Assembly: GCA_934047225.1 (NCBI GenBank)
Contig: OW203988.1
Location: 12,868,229 to 12,932,228 of the forward strand
Length of the DNA stretch: 64,000 nucleotides
Reading direction: 5' to 3'
From: Ypsolopha sequella
Lineage: Eukaryota; Arthropoda; Insecta; Lepidoptera; Ypsolophidae
The notes under the pieces are model-generated. The model made no database searches and was not told the origin of the DNA. It was given only the letters and a program-made list of their open reading frames with translations. Shown piece by piece: positions 1 through 11,200 of this stretch (within the stretch, counting starts at the first letter, position 1; each line of letters starts with the position of its first letter). The translations under genes and the position numbers were made by a program.

Positions 1-190
1 CTAGTGAAGTGAAAAGTTGTTTGTGTCACACGAGAGCAAATTTATTTTGTTTCTTGTGCCTTTGAATCACTTAATACGCTTCAGAATCACGCTCGTGATT
101 CAATTATAGAATCCTTCGCTTGCTCGGGATTCAAACTCGGCATTCGCAACAAAAAAAAGCTTTGCTCTCTTGTTGCACAAATAACTATTA
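1..190. repeat. Hairpin-rich dispersed repeat
   Basis: Short stem-loops such as GAATCACG/CGTGATTC, and GAGAGCAAA with its partner in AAAAGCTTTGCTCTC. Non-coding. Confidence 0.5.
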
Positions 191-1250
191 TATCATCCGC
201 ACGAAAACCAGCGATTACAACTGAAAGTTTCATAATCAATTAGGTATGTATGTCACAAAATTCTGTCCCTCGGCAGTTCTACGCTCAGAATTTCTTTTCT
301 GAGGTTCGACGTTCATTGATGTCACAGAGCGTATATAAAACACACAGATTTAAAATTAAATAAATACCTGTGACAAAAAAGTACCCTTTTATATAGACCA
401 ATGTCAGGTGTGACCAAAGAATATAAATTACCCAGACTTAGGTGTGACGAAGGGTGTGACGATATGATATCCGCCTATTAGGCGCTGATGTCGGCGTACG
501 GCCATGGGTTTTATTGAACATCCAAATCGTTTTCAGTTTCCAAATCAAGGCACCCATATACACGGAATCTAATATAAAATTTATTGACTACAACTGCCCG
601 CGTTCGTTTTTTGTTCCATATGGAAAATATTACTCTCGTTCGTTTTGGAAGCAAGCCCGTGCATTTGACATGACGTATCGGAAAAAGCCTAACGATGAAT
701 TCATCACAGTGCTCTTATTTCCATTATTCTTAAAGCTACTTTACATTTACGAAATATCTGTCAAGAACAGGGCATCTTCGTATAATAACCTTATTTTACT
801 TCAAAACTCATTCGACTTGAAGATGTCCACAAGTAAAATTAAATAGAAAATTATGGAAGTGAGGGCAAAATGTACCGACCTTTTTGTCAGTTCATTGAAT
901 CTTGCCCTCAGAAAAAGATCTTATTTTGAGATCTTGCCATTCTCTCTCATCCAGACAGGGCTTCAGGGTGATTTGACGTGCCCAATAAAGGGACTCATTT
1001 ATATTTTTAAAGACGCTTTTAATATCGCGCACATATAAATACTTTATTGATTAAAAAAATTTACATGTTTCATCACTAAAAACTATGGATAACAAAAGTT
1101 ATTTAATAAGATCAATTACTAATTAGTTTGTAAATTTTGCTTTGATTTTTTTACTGCGTCCTTTGTAGTTTATCCAATTTTCTTACATCGCGCACCCAAT
1201 ATTTTCTTGCGATTCTTGTAAAAGAAATCAAGATTACTAAAACAGCACAA
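191..1250. other. No gene seen
   Basis: AT-rich sequence with a few short hairpins (GAGGGCAA/TTGCCCTC near 860-910; AGATCT pairs near 915-945). The 110- and 61-codon frames have no recognisable features. Confidence 0.5.
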
Positions 1251-1880
1251 TGGACTTATATACTTTGTTATTATCATGTGTACAATTTTCAGTCACGAGC
1301 CCATAGGGACCCGGTCATTTGTGGGGCCGAAGCCAACATTGAAGAGGCTTTTGGTACCATTTAATCTAAAGGTGTGATGGCCGCATCTATGGAAACCTCT
1401 CTCTTAATGTATCATTGAGATACACTAACGGACAGACCCCCACCCCATTGCTGCCAAACTATTGCCAGGAAGGAAGCGACTTGGAGTGGGCTATAAGGAG
1501 GATGAGATGCTAAATGGACCGGGACCAGGTATCAGTTTTATTCTAAGGAGTAAGATAACGGACATCTGCCTCAAAAATGACGGTGACTTGCTGCTTGAAA
1601 ACTATCCAGCAGGATAGACATTGTGGGCCCCTACTGGACACCATGGGGCGGCTAGAGGGCAACATTGTCGAGAGGTGAGTGTGCGAGGCCCAAAGATCCT
1701 TATACAGTCAAGTGCCCTGGGCGTTATGACATTTTACACTTCCAACCTGTAGCATTGGTTCTCTTGCGACGCCACTCTAGCGCAGAGGCGGGGAGTTGTG
1801 TCACTGTGTGTAAGCGCATATAACTTTATGTATGTGTGTTTCTCCTGAACGTAGTTCATAACAATAAATTAACAATATAG
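1250..1880. other. GC-richer block, possible retroelement 3' UTR
   Basis: Base composition differs sharply from both sides. No frame is open and no protein motif is visible. It ends in AATAAATTAACAATATA, compatible with a polyadenylation signal. Confidence 0.3.
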
Positions 1881-3090
1881 TATAATATATTGTTATTTTG
1901 AATATATTGATAGGTGTGATGGTAATTCCCTGGTTATCAGCCTTTCTGAAAGAGTATAAATATACTTATTATAAATATTTAGACTTAATTAATACTAATA
2001 ATTATAATTTATTCAATAATAGTAAAATTAATATAAAATCACCATAATCAATTAAAACAATCGGCAGATTTAGAACTTGCTATGTTTTTTCTCCTGATAC
2101 GTGCCTGTTGAGACCAAATTTTATGGAACATTTTTCTTTCAGGAAATAGGCTATGAAATAGCGAACGATATCGGTGTTCTCAAATATTTATACAATTTAT
2201 AAACCTCAATTTCATTTCATTGTTGACATTACGAGCTTCCTCCTCTTTACTAATTACAGTACTATTTCTCAGATAAGGAAAGTAAGACGGTAGAAGGCTT
2301 ATCAAGTTCGTGCGAAAAATTACATAGATCTAATGTGATTTTATTTTTCCTATTAATTTATTCGTCATTTTGAAAGCGATATTTAAACGAGGTATAGTCA
2401 CTCGACGATGTAACGTCTGGCATTTATCACGCGATATAGAAAATTGAAATTGCGAGAATAGGCGGGTATTCTGGCACGTGCATACGAATTGTGAAGGTAT
2501 TCTATGAATGTTTATCGATTTTTTCGATTGAAAGCTTATGTTACGTATTCCTTTTCTTTCGTAATCGGCATTTGACGGGTTGTAGTCATTTGGATTTACA
2601 CTACATGGTATTTATTAAGCTCTCAACAAAAGTCAAATGATTTATATTTCGAGTGTAAAATAATCTCAGAAGTGCCGTCCAGCGGGCCTATTGTGTATCT
2701 CTAGTTGCCTTCTGGACTGGGTGTCTATCATCAAAAATATAGATATACTATCGAATTCCGATGTCCTATGGATATTTTCGCACTTGAAGTGACGACACAG
2801 ATTGTTAATAGTTCAATACCCACTAAAGGAAATTTTAAAATTTCAGTTTTTAGCTATGTTTTTGATGATAGGCACCTCGTGCAGTTGGCAACTAAAGATA
2901 CAGAATAGGGGGGCTGGTAGGAAATAATTTAGAAATCTTATGCGTAAAAACTAAAGTTTTATTACGGAAGAAACATTTTTATAATCGATTAGGGACCTTA
3001 AGTCTAACTTCATCACCTTTAAAAGTATCATGATTGATTAATATGGTTGATGTTATTTCTAACCAATCACAATATCTTTGAAAGCGTTAG
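1880..3090. other. No gene seen
   Basis: AT-rich, no repeats recognised. Confidence 0.5.
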
Positions 3091-3097
3091 ATGGTAG

Positions 3098-3690
3098 ATG
3101 TTTGGAACTACCGCTGGAAATAATTATACAAATAGTTATACACTAAACAAAAAAATGGGTTATGAAACGATACCCTTGGTAGAAGCTATAAGGTTTCTTG
3201 GAATCCACATAGATTCTTTACTTAGCTGGAAACAGGAACTAATTGCAATAGAAGGTTCAGAGAAGGGTTGCGAAAAGAAAAACTATAAATCGTTTATTAT
3301 GGCCCCGTTGAGTCTAAACTTATATATAGCATACAGTATTAGGAAAACAGCTACAAATATAACACAGAGAAGGCTTTTCAAATACAAAAAGGGCAATACA
3401 CACCAATGTCCGTATTCCATCATGGGACTCGTGCAGAAAACATTTTGTCCAACTTAAAATTGTACCAGTCCCTTGTCTCTATATATCTTACTACTTCTGA
3501 TAAATATAGTCAAAAACCGTAGTAAGTTTGAGACTGCAAAAGAATGGAAATTGAGGCTGGCCTCTCAGCGTAAGGACATGCCACGTAATTTTTGTCCCAA
3601 GCTTGAATTAAGCATTCAACAAAGTATCAATCAATTTCTCTATTTACAAGTTGCCATCTGAGTTAAAGGTAATTACGTGGTGTTAACCTA
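3098..3690 (+). pseudogene. Decayed Jockey-like LINE, end of the reverse transcriptase ORF
   Basis: Contains VEAIRFLGIHIDSLLSWK, the RFLGxxxD...W motif after the palm of Jockey/CR1-type RTs. It continues in shifted frames with an RLFKYKKG block, a LKIVPVPCLYI block and LPSELK close to the C terminus. There are at least three frame changes and premature stops. Only the 3' part of the element is present. Confidence 0.78.
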
Positions 3691-3944
3691 GTGTGTTTTG
3701 TAAACCTACTGTGAATTTTGTATGGGCAGATTAGGCAGGTCCAATATTTTGTACTGGTATGCTTATTTTGGAAAGTTTTTTCAGTATGATAAGTAGATAA
3801 TGTGGTTTCATTTTAAAATACCTGTTCATTTACACACACTATAAATGCTGTGTTATACTTTTAAACAATTCTTTGTTATAAGAATACAGAATCAAGGTAT
3901 TTTAGAAATGTCAGTGCCACAAAAGAATAGAATACTTACTTACG

Positions 3945-4123
3945 TAGCTTATCCTCTCAAGTGCACAAAATTTTAAAAAGTCTGTCATATACGTCGTAGA
4001 CAAAGGCCCTCCGACGAGGCAGACAAAATTCAATATTTCAGTAATCCACAGACATCGCCCCCACAAAATCACCCACGCCGCGCTGTTTCCAAAATCTCCT
4101 AAAACTTGACGGCTTAGAAACAT
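3945..4123 (-). other. Unassigned possible coding exon
   Basis: Minus-strand ATG (4123) with about 60 codons rich in hydrophobic residues (WVILWGRCLWITEILNF), reaching a consensus donor GTAAGTAAG. It is GC-richer than its surroundings. It does not resemble the missing part of the protease, and no family is recognised. It may be chance. Confidence 0.25.
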
Positions 4124-4483
4124 TTTGAATAGTTTATTGACTCCTAAACTTTAAGCAATGAAATCAAAAATAGTCAAAAAGTAGAAAAAGCTCGAAAACA
4201 TTAATTTAAATACTTTAAAAAAAATTATGATCGAGAAAAAATCCTTTCATTAGTCCTATTGCTAATTCCATTAGTCCTATTGCACCCAAAGATAAAAATC
4301 TTTGATTGCACCATGGTATAGTAATATCGAAGCAGTAAGTGATCCCGAGCTTAGCGATTGTTTGACATTTTAGAATCTTAACATAAAGTAAGTAGTAGCA
4401 ACCAATAAGGTATAGTATCTATATACTGTCGTTGGAAACAACACAATTTAAGTCAAACTGGTAACATTACTTCGCTATCAAGG

Positions 4484-4635
4484 TGAGAGTCGGGTTAAAT
4501 TCTGATTACTTTCTCTTAGTTTAACCCTAGTTTAACCCGAGATTTTGATTGGTGCAAGAGAACTTTTTCTTAACCCTCTATTTTTTGACTTAACCCGAGT
4601 TAAAGTCGAGTTAAAAACATGCTGCAAGTGGGCCT
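4484..4635. repeat. Short palindromic MITE rich in GGGTTAA/TTAACCC
   Basis: Left GAGAGTCGGGTTAAATTC and right GAGTTAAAGTCGAGTTAAA, with internal TTTAACCCGAG motifs in both orientations. It lies 50 bp downstream of exon 4 in the gene direction. Confidence 0.5.
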
Positions 4636-4690
4636 TAGATGACACCCCGCTCCCCCAAAATCGTAGGCTGCACGCTTCGCTAAAACTCAC

Positions 4691-4908
4691 CTTATATCGG
4701 TTAAGCACAGCCACCTGCCAGGGCCACTTGCCGGGCGCTGCTGGTCTACCCCCGATGATTCTCATCATATCCCTCATCCTCATTCTCATCTTCGCAGCCG
4801 AGGATCCGAAGTACCTCCCGAGTTTACCGCATTCCGGCTGAGGAATTGAGGGTGACCGCGAATCCTGCGGGTGGATCGCCAGGGCTGGTGCGGGCATAGA
4901 CTCGACTA
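4691..4908 (-). CDS. Exon 4: linker and activation site of an S1 (trypsin-like) serine protease
   Basis: Minus-strand exon of 218 nt with acceptor ACACAG (4914-4909) and a perfect donor GTGAGT (4690-4685). After a Pro/Ser-rich linker, a lone Cys (PECGKLG) is placed to form the disulfide that holds the pro-region to the catalytic domain. It is followed by a Met/Arg-rich stretch (MRMRMRDMM) and RIIGGRPAAPGKWPWQV. That last string is the R|IIGG activation cleavage site and start of a chymotrypsin-fold (S1) domain. The exon ends in phase 0 at NRYK, just before the usual FCGGTL strand. The His, Asp and Ser exons are not found between 1 and 4690, so they must lie left of the window. The zymogen was probably secreted and regulated rather than digestive, judging from the TSP1 domain. 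No orthologue is assigned. Confidence 0.83.
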
Positions 4909-5070
4909 CTGTGTAACCTTAAAAAGGAAATGTTCAATGTACTGACTAAATGCTGTTTACAACCAAGTAGGTACACAGGTGGTATGGAGGCTTAGGAACT
5001 CAACCTTGCACTTTAACCTGCTGGGTTGAAACTTGGAACGATTTAAGTACAATGTACATATCTTGATTTA

Positions 5071-5549
5071 AAACTGTACATGAGCCTAGAGCATGAAGAA
5101 CGCCAGACTTGCGAGGATTCGTTTGAAGAAATGCAAACTCTCCTTGTATAGAAAAAAAATATTTTTGATTTATTGATCTTTCATCTAGGGATTCTAATTA
5201 TAAACAATGCATTAAGATTTAAACTTTTGTCAAAAAAAAAGTTTTCCTTCCTCTTTTTTTGGTTTTCAAACGTTCGTTTTAAGAACGTGGTTAAGAGATC
5301 AACTTTATATTTTTTTCATAAAATAGGTAATAGAAATATAAAGGGATTATACTTAAATCCAATATTTTTTCCGTACAAAATATTTCGGTATTGGTTAAAA
5401 ACACACCAATTTGTTGTTTTGCTGCATGATCATTAGTATTACGCGTCCAATAAAAAGAGGTCAATTAGCCAACATATAATCGCCTCTATCAAAAGCAAAT
5501 AAGGTCTTTGCCATTGGACTTATTGTGCTGGACGGGTAATAAAAAAGTT
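5071..5549. repeat. Dispersed repeat, copy 1
   Basis: Matches 21551-22003 over its whole length, from ACTGTACATGAGCCTAGAG to CATTGGACTTATTGTGCTGG and GACGGGTAA. The copies are clearly diverged, and the small frames in each are shifted relative to each other, so it is non-coding. Confidence 0.85.
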
Positions 5550-6550
5550 AAACATTTAAGAAGTGGTGCTGCCAGGTAATACAGGAGAGGGTAGAAAAAA
5601 AACAGGAGATCAGGGGTGCGGGTAGAAAAACAAATTTGGTCTAAAAAAGGTTATCCTGGATATAGGCTGCTATTTGAAAATGTGCAACAATTTGCTCCTA
5701 TGAAAAGTCATACAAAAAAAACAGCCCGGCCGGGAAGCAATGTACATCAAATCGTGCTAAATTTCATCCCAGCAGGATAATGTGCAAGGTTGCATAGAAC
5801 CTTACCTTTCTTACTAAGTGCATTTTAAACGTCTCAACACATTTCATGTCAATCCGCTCAATGTACCATCGATCGGTGCCCCGAGATAACGTTTACAATG
5901 GGACGTATCACGCTTTACTCACAGATTCAAACAGATTGCATAGTATCTAGGGGCACCACCTGTACTTGTACTTGTCTTGGTATATAGCTTAAACTGCAGG
6001 CGACTGTACAGAGAAGATCACATCAAGTTATACACCAGGGGGCTAATTCCCAGTCTGTCGAATTAGCCTTCTCGACCATAAAAACCTGTTTTATCCGTCA
6101 AACCCCATACATTTTGGCTCGAGTTTTAGAAGTCTCGATTCGACTGTTTCTCCGGAATAGCTCCCCTGGGCTTTGTATCTATTTTATTTCTTTAACTATA
6201 GGCACTAATGTAGAACTCCAAATGTCTAACATGATGTGATCTCCGTCATATCAAAGGGATCAAGGTCGTATTTACAGATGTTTTGAAATTGTCTTTTTAG
6301 ACTCTCTATTTTTGTCTGTACAAATTGTAGACTACAATGAACTGAAGGAGTTACGGTTGCTCTACTGGTTGTGGGTACGAGTGAGTACTACATGCCTTAG
6401 TAATACAATTTTTTATTCATCAACGCCGAGTCGACACTTACTTTTGTAGATACGACTTTTACAGCTGGATGCCCTCAATATGTAATAATGTATATGTGTC
6501 TATGGATGGCTAGCTATCTCGTATATACAGGGTGCTGGTCGTATATACAG
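5550..6550. other. No gene seen
   Basis: Intronic sequence without recognisable coding or repeat structure. Confidence 0.4.
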
Positions 6551-6551
6551 G

Positions 6552-6908
6552 GATCATTTCCAACAAATAATGCCTATCGACTAGGGGTCGAAAATGATAT
6601 TTTTTTTTCAAATAAAACACGTCGATATTTCAAAAGTTACAAAATAAAAAAGGTTTTCTTTCCACTTAAGACCTTTTATTTCTGAGATTATGGGAATTCA
6701 GGCCACGTATTTTTTTTTAAATTATCACTCATCTATCATTGATCAGAAATATAATAAAGAAGTGTTGAGAGTGGAATAGTTATTTTTAAATTATTTATTT
6801 TTGGTTATTAGTCTGGAAGTTTGAAAAATAATATAAAAACCTTCGTAACTCGGAGACAATTAATTTTCGACACCTAGTTGATAGGACTTAATTCGTTGGA
6901 AATGATCT
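6552..6908. repeat. MITE with ~48-bp terminal inverted repeats
   Basis: Left arm GATCATTTCCAAC...CTAGGGGTCGAAAAT (6553-6600) is the reverse complement of 6861-6907 with a few mismatches. Confidence 0.75.
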
Positions 6909-6957
6909 AATATAGTATAGTATATAGTATTACCCCCTTCAAGGAATAGGTCGAATT

Positions 6958-7185
6958 ACACCCGCATTTTTCTAATTAATCTAAACAGAACACTTAAATT
7001 CAAAATTCACTCAATAGTTATTCAACAAAACCTTACTACCAATGTATTGTGTATGCTAATTTACAGAAATCAATGGAAACTTCGCGATTGCAGCATACAC
7101 AATACATTGGTGATAAGGTTTTGTTAAATAACTATTGAGTGAAATTTGAAGTTTTCGGTTTCGATTAATTAGAAAAAGGCGGGTT
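6958..7185. repeat. Palindromic MITE with ~95-bp arms
   Basis: 6958-7054 and 7098-7185 are imperfect inverted repeats sharing TTTTTCTAATTAATC, CACTCAATAGTTATT and CCAATGTATTGTGTATGCT. A related half copy lies at 60078-60225. Confidence 0.85.
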
Positions 7186-7395
7186 TTTCACAATCTGGCT
7201 GCGAAACCACTCTTAATCACCACGTTGGAAAAATTACTCTCGTTTCAGTTACCTAATTAAGATAACATAATTAAGATTTGTAAATTTAAATATTGTTTGA
7301 AATGTTAAGTTCTTATTACCTATTTATATTTATACATATGTAACTAGATCTCCAATAGTATCTCATTAATGTAACTCGATAATATTAGTAAAAGA

Positions 7396-7409
7396 CTATT
7401 ATTATTATT
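7396..7409. repeat. TAA/TTA run at the 3' junction of the Dong element
   Basis: About four TAA units on the element strand directly follow the 3' UTR, as expected for insertion into a TAA microsatellite. Confidence 0.8.
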
Positions 7410-7504
7410 TCGATAATTTTTGATCTCGTCTCTCCCTCTTGGCCAAAAGAATTTAAAGAGAGAGAGACGGTACATCCCTCGGCAGAAGCACAGTCGACCA
7501 AGGT

Positions 7505-9658
7505 TCAGAGCCCCAGGGAAAGAAACCGGCGAACGATACGAGCAGTATCGAGCAGAACCGCCTTCTGCATCCGCGCTGGAAGCGAACTGCCACGGAATCC
7601 CAACCGTCTCAGGTTGGTTTCGAGGCTGTTTGGTATTAACCCGTTCGCGGATAAAACAACTGGGATTATTTCGGTGGATGCCACGCCCCACATGTCGGTA
7701 ACCTCGTGAGCCAGGTCGAGATACTTCCTCCTCTTCTCGGTTTCGGCTTTCACGAGGTTCTCATCGTGTGGGATTGTGATATCCACCAAAGACACCCGAG
7801 ACTGCGCCCGGTCCATCAACACGATGTCAGGTTTATTCGTGAGAATAGTCCTGTCCGTGATGACAGACCGATCCCAGTAGAGCTTGGCGCGGTCGTTTTC
7901 TAGTACTGGCGCCGGTGAGTACTTGTAATATGGCACCTTCTCATTTACGAGGCCGTACTTGTGGGCGAGTTCTTGATGAAGGATTTTGGCCACTTGGTTG
8001 TGTCTGTGCAGATACTCAGTGTTGGCAAGAGCGGAACAACCGGAAATAACATGTCGAAGAGATTCTCCAGGATGGGCACATGCCCGGCAGATGTCCTGGG
8101 TCCCATCCTTGATAATGTATTTCCGGTAGTTACGCGTCTTGATCACCTGATCTTGTATTGCACAGACAAAACCCTCGGTTTCCCCGAAGAGGTCACCGAA
8201 GCGCAGCCAATGCAGGGAGCTTTTTATGTCAACGTGAGGCTCGTGAAGAGCCTTGTGAAACCTCCCGTGCAATTCCTTTCCTCGCCACACTGACTCTCGT
8301 TCAGCGGTGCTAAGTACAAACGGGTCGCGCCATTCCTCGCTGGCTAAGGACAAAGGGGTGAGTCCTTTATCACATGCCACGACTTCCTTATGGATTGCAT
8401 CATCCGTTCTCGACAGGAAATAATCCCTGAGACTGCATATCTCACGGTTGTGCATAGTCTTGGCGTTTAAAAGGCCTCGACCACCACACTTCCGCGGGAG
8501 ATACAGTCTCATGACCGACGATCTCGGATGATGCATCCTATGAAGGGTCAGGGTTGTGCGGACTTTTCTGTCCAGAGCATCTAGTTCGGTCTGAGTCCAT
8601 CTGAGCACTCCGAATGTGTACATGAGAACAGGCATGACCCAAGCATTATAAGCTCGTATCTTATTTCCGCCCGACAAAAAGCTCTCAAGCACTTTTGTCA
8701 GGCGATTATAAAATACCCCACGAACGGCTTGTTTCATGTCTGCTTCATTCACACCGATTGTTTGGGACATGCCCAGATACCGGTATGTTTCAGTCTCGGA
8801 AAGGGTTTTCAATCGATTGGAGCCGACATCGACTCCATCGGAGCGAACAACATGCCCCCTCTCCACATGCAAGACCGCACACTTGTCGACCCCTAGCTCC
8901 ATTCTGATGGAGTTGCTAAAGTCATCAGTGATCTTCAACAACTCCTCCAGTTTCTGAGCTGTGGGGCCAAAAAGCTTCAGGTCATCCATGTAGAGAAGGT
9001 GCGATATCCGCATTCCTCCCCTCCGAAACTGAAAGCCCGCCGCTGATTCCTCCAAAAGCTGACTCAAAGGGTTCAGTGACAAGCAAAACCAAAGCGGGCT
9101 CAGACAATCACCCTGAAAAATACCCCTTTTTATCCGTATTTGGTCATCGGCATCCATCATTTTCTCGCCTGCGAGACTAAGGATAGTACTCCATTGCCCC
9201 ATACATGCTTCAAGGAAGTGTCGAACTGTATTGTCGACTTTGTACAGCTCAAGGACCCTTAGGAGCCATGAATGGGGGACCGAGTCGAAAGCCTTTTTGT
9301 AGTCTATCCAGGCGGCGGAGAAATTCCGACGGTTGCGTCTGACCAGTTTGCCAGCGACCGCGTCAATGAGGAGTAGCTCCTTGCTACCGCGGCTACCGCC
9401 CCTACATCCGTTCTGAGCGCCCGAAATGATGTGATTTTCAACAATGTGTTGAGAAATCTTGGAGCTCAGAACGGAAGTAAGCGTCTTGTATATAGTACAA
9501 AGACACGTGATGGGGCGGTATTTCGATGGATCCGCGGTATCTTCGCTTTTTGGAGCTAAGTGAGTGACTCCTGTAGTTAAGAAGTTCGGGAGCGTACCAT
9601 CGTCAAGGGCCTGTTGGAACTGCCTTGCGAGGGTAGCATGGGAACGCCAGAATCCTTT
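7505..9658 (-). pseudogene. Dong/R4 ORF, reverse transcriptase and restriction-like endonuclease part
   Basis: 718 codons, open from 9658 to the TGA at 7507-7505 and continuing the RT domain after the frameshift. Motifs in order: KYRPITCL; AQNGCRGGSRGSKELL; AWIDYKKAFDSVPHSWL (first catalytic Asp); GIFQGDCLSPLWF; LLYMDDLKLFG (the YMDD catalytic pair); YRYLGM. The C-terminal part has a zinc-knuckle pattern C-x2-C-x8-H-x4-C (CRACAHPGESLRHVISGC). It is followed by NKPDIVLMD, VDITIPHD and a K/KY motif, the restriction-like endonuclease of R2/R4 elements that nicks the target and primes reverse transcription. The domain is otherwise intact, so the copy is recently inserted or recently disabled. Confidence 0.9.
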
Positions 9659-11072
9659 TTAGCCAGTAATGCTGCAGTCCGTCTGGTCCTGGACTTTTCC
9701 AGTTCGGGGCTTTACGGACCGCAGCAGTTACGTCCTCCTTCGAGATTCTGACTGGGTTCATTGGCGTGATAGACGCACATGCTCCCTCGACAGCTTCGAA
9801 CCACGGGCCCTCCCGATGAGTGACAGGCTGTGACCATAGGCTTCGCCAGAAGGCGACTACATCAGCTTGCTCCGGTCGAGCACCTATCGATCTAATTTCC
9901 GGACGCTCCAGAGTTCTGTAAAACTTCTTTTGGTCACTTTCGAAAAGACGATTATGTTGGTGCCTCTTTACCATTTCGGAGTATCGCCTTAATCGCTTAC
10001 CCCAAGCAGCAATCTTCTGCTTCAGGTAGTCGATGCGCTCTGTTACGTCTTGGGTAAAGTCTGGGTGGGACATATCAATGTCTTGCCCAGCAAATGCCTC
10101 CGTAACAAAGCGCATCACTCTAGGCCTCGTGTTGCCTAACCTGAAGCTGGTCAGTTTGCCGATAAGGATCCTTGCTCTGGTGATACGGCGGTTAATTCTG
10201 CGTTGCCAGGTTGGGATCTGACCATTTCTGGGAGTGATTGCTCCAGTACCTGGCATACGAACGCCAACTATCCGGCAAACTGCCATAGTGGCGCCGAATA
10301 GAATCGTATCCGTATCCCAGAGATCGATGCTGCTTTCCAGGAATGGAGGCAGCACCTGATTAATGGCCCCAACGACATCCCGAACTTTGATGCTTAGAGG
10401 CACTCGGGGAAGCCGAGGCCTCAGTTCCAGAGGCACTTGGCGATACTCTACAATCGTCTCTTCTAATATGTTCCTCATTTGCTCTAAATCCTGGGAGACC
10501 ATTTCTGTAATGTTTTCTTCAGCGACATTTTGTGGATTAAGTTCTGTCTCTTCATTGTCATTGGGTTGGGTAGAGACATCTTCCACATGTGGTGCATTAT
10601 CCATTACAGGAACGGTCTCGCGTCTCAGTTGTTCGAGTTCGGCAGCGCTAAATACGTTAGAGCGCTGTATATACCGAACTCTGTCCGCTAGGTTTTGTTC
10701 CGTGACAGTTATCGAGGGCTCTAGCAACAGAAATTCGCGGAACATTACTGCTCGATATCCCGTTGCACCGGTATTTCCCCCCGTTGCTCTGAAGTACGCG
10801 CGCATGGCATTGGCATTCATTTCGCTAGACCATCTCATGCGCCGTACTCTCTCACCAGCGGCGAGTGCCGAATGCTGGGTCTGTGAAGACCCTGCCGACA
10901 CCAAGCCAACTGGTGGTGATGGTGGATTGGCGGACTGGTCAGGTGGTTGGACCAGTCTACGGTTTGTGCTGGCGGCTCGCATGCTGCCACGTCCAGCGCC
11001 AGCCCCAGACGCGCCCTGGCGATCACCCCCAGGTAGCGGCCCTATACGTACACCATTATTCTTTACCATCAT
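9603..11072 (-). pseudogene. Dong/R4 ORF, N-terminal part up to the frameshift
   Basis: A 489-codon open frame from the ATG at 11072. The first part is a low-complexity Gly/Ser/Pro region, then an acidic and Gln-rich central region, then a basic region. The last 60 residues contain KAPNWKSPGPDGLQ, the conserved N-terminal RT motif (KSPGPDG) of R2/R4-type reverse transcriptases. The frame is lost at an A5 run (plus-strand T5 at 9656-9660) and reads 18 unrelated residues to a stop. One extra A in this run explains the break, because RT homology resumes at once in the next frame. The start codon was chosen because it follows the TAA junction by about 105 bp and no earlier in-frame ATG is evident. 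Confidence 0.85.
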
Positions 11073-11177
11073 TAAGAGTTTGCCATTGCCCTGTTAGCCG
11101 TGTAAGTTTTGTACACGTTGTCCGCCTCTCACGTGGCCTGCTGTTCGGCTCGGACGTAGGGTTGGACTTTAAGAGGC

Positions 11178-11200
11178 TTATTATTATTATTATTATTATA
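11178..11200. repeat. TAA/TTA trinucleotide run at the 5' junction of the Dong element
   Basis: About 7.5 TTA repeats on the plus strand (TAA on the element strand). With the shorter run at the other end they are remnants or duplications of the TAA target. Confidence 0.9.

Larger units (their letters stand above)
7410..11177 (-). mobile_element. Dong/R4-clade non-LTR retrotransposon inserted in TAA repeats
   Basis: A 3.77-kb element read on the minus strand. It has a 105-bp 5' UTR, one long open region (11072 to 7505, broken by one frameshift), and a roughly 95-bp 3' UTR. Both ends join TAA trinucleotide runs (11178-11200 and 7396-7409), the target preference known for the Dong element of silkworm. 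The domain order (RT, then a CCHC knuckle, then a PD-(D/E)xK-like endonuclease) is that of site-specific LINEs of the R2/R4 group. It lies in intron 3 of the protease gene, in the same orientation as the gene. The 5' end looks complete, which is unusual because most LINE copies are 5'-truncated. Confidence 0.88.

Noticed and set aside
3911..4123. The catalytic part of the protease in the hydrophobic frame (a GGPL string is present)
   Set aside because: No GDSGGP, AAHC or conserved spacing. The string is coincidental. Kept only as an unassigned possible exon.
4545..4841. 98-codon plus-strand frame
   Set aside because: Antisense to the serine protease exon, which has splice sites and the IIGG motif.
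10363..11097. 244-codon plus-strand frame
   Set aside because: Antisense shadow of the Dong ORF; the minus strand has the RT motifs. The plus-strand frames at 7420-8957 are rejected for the same reason.
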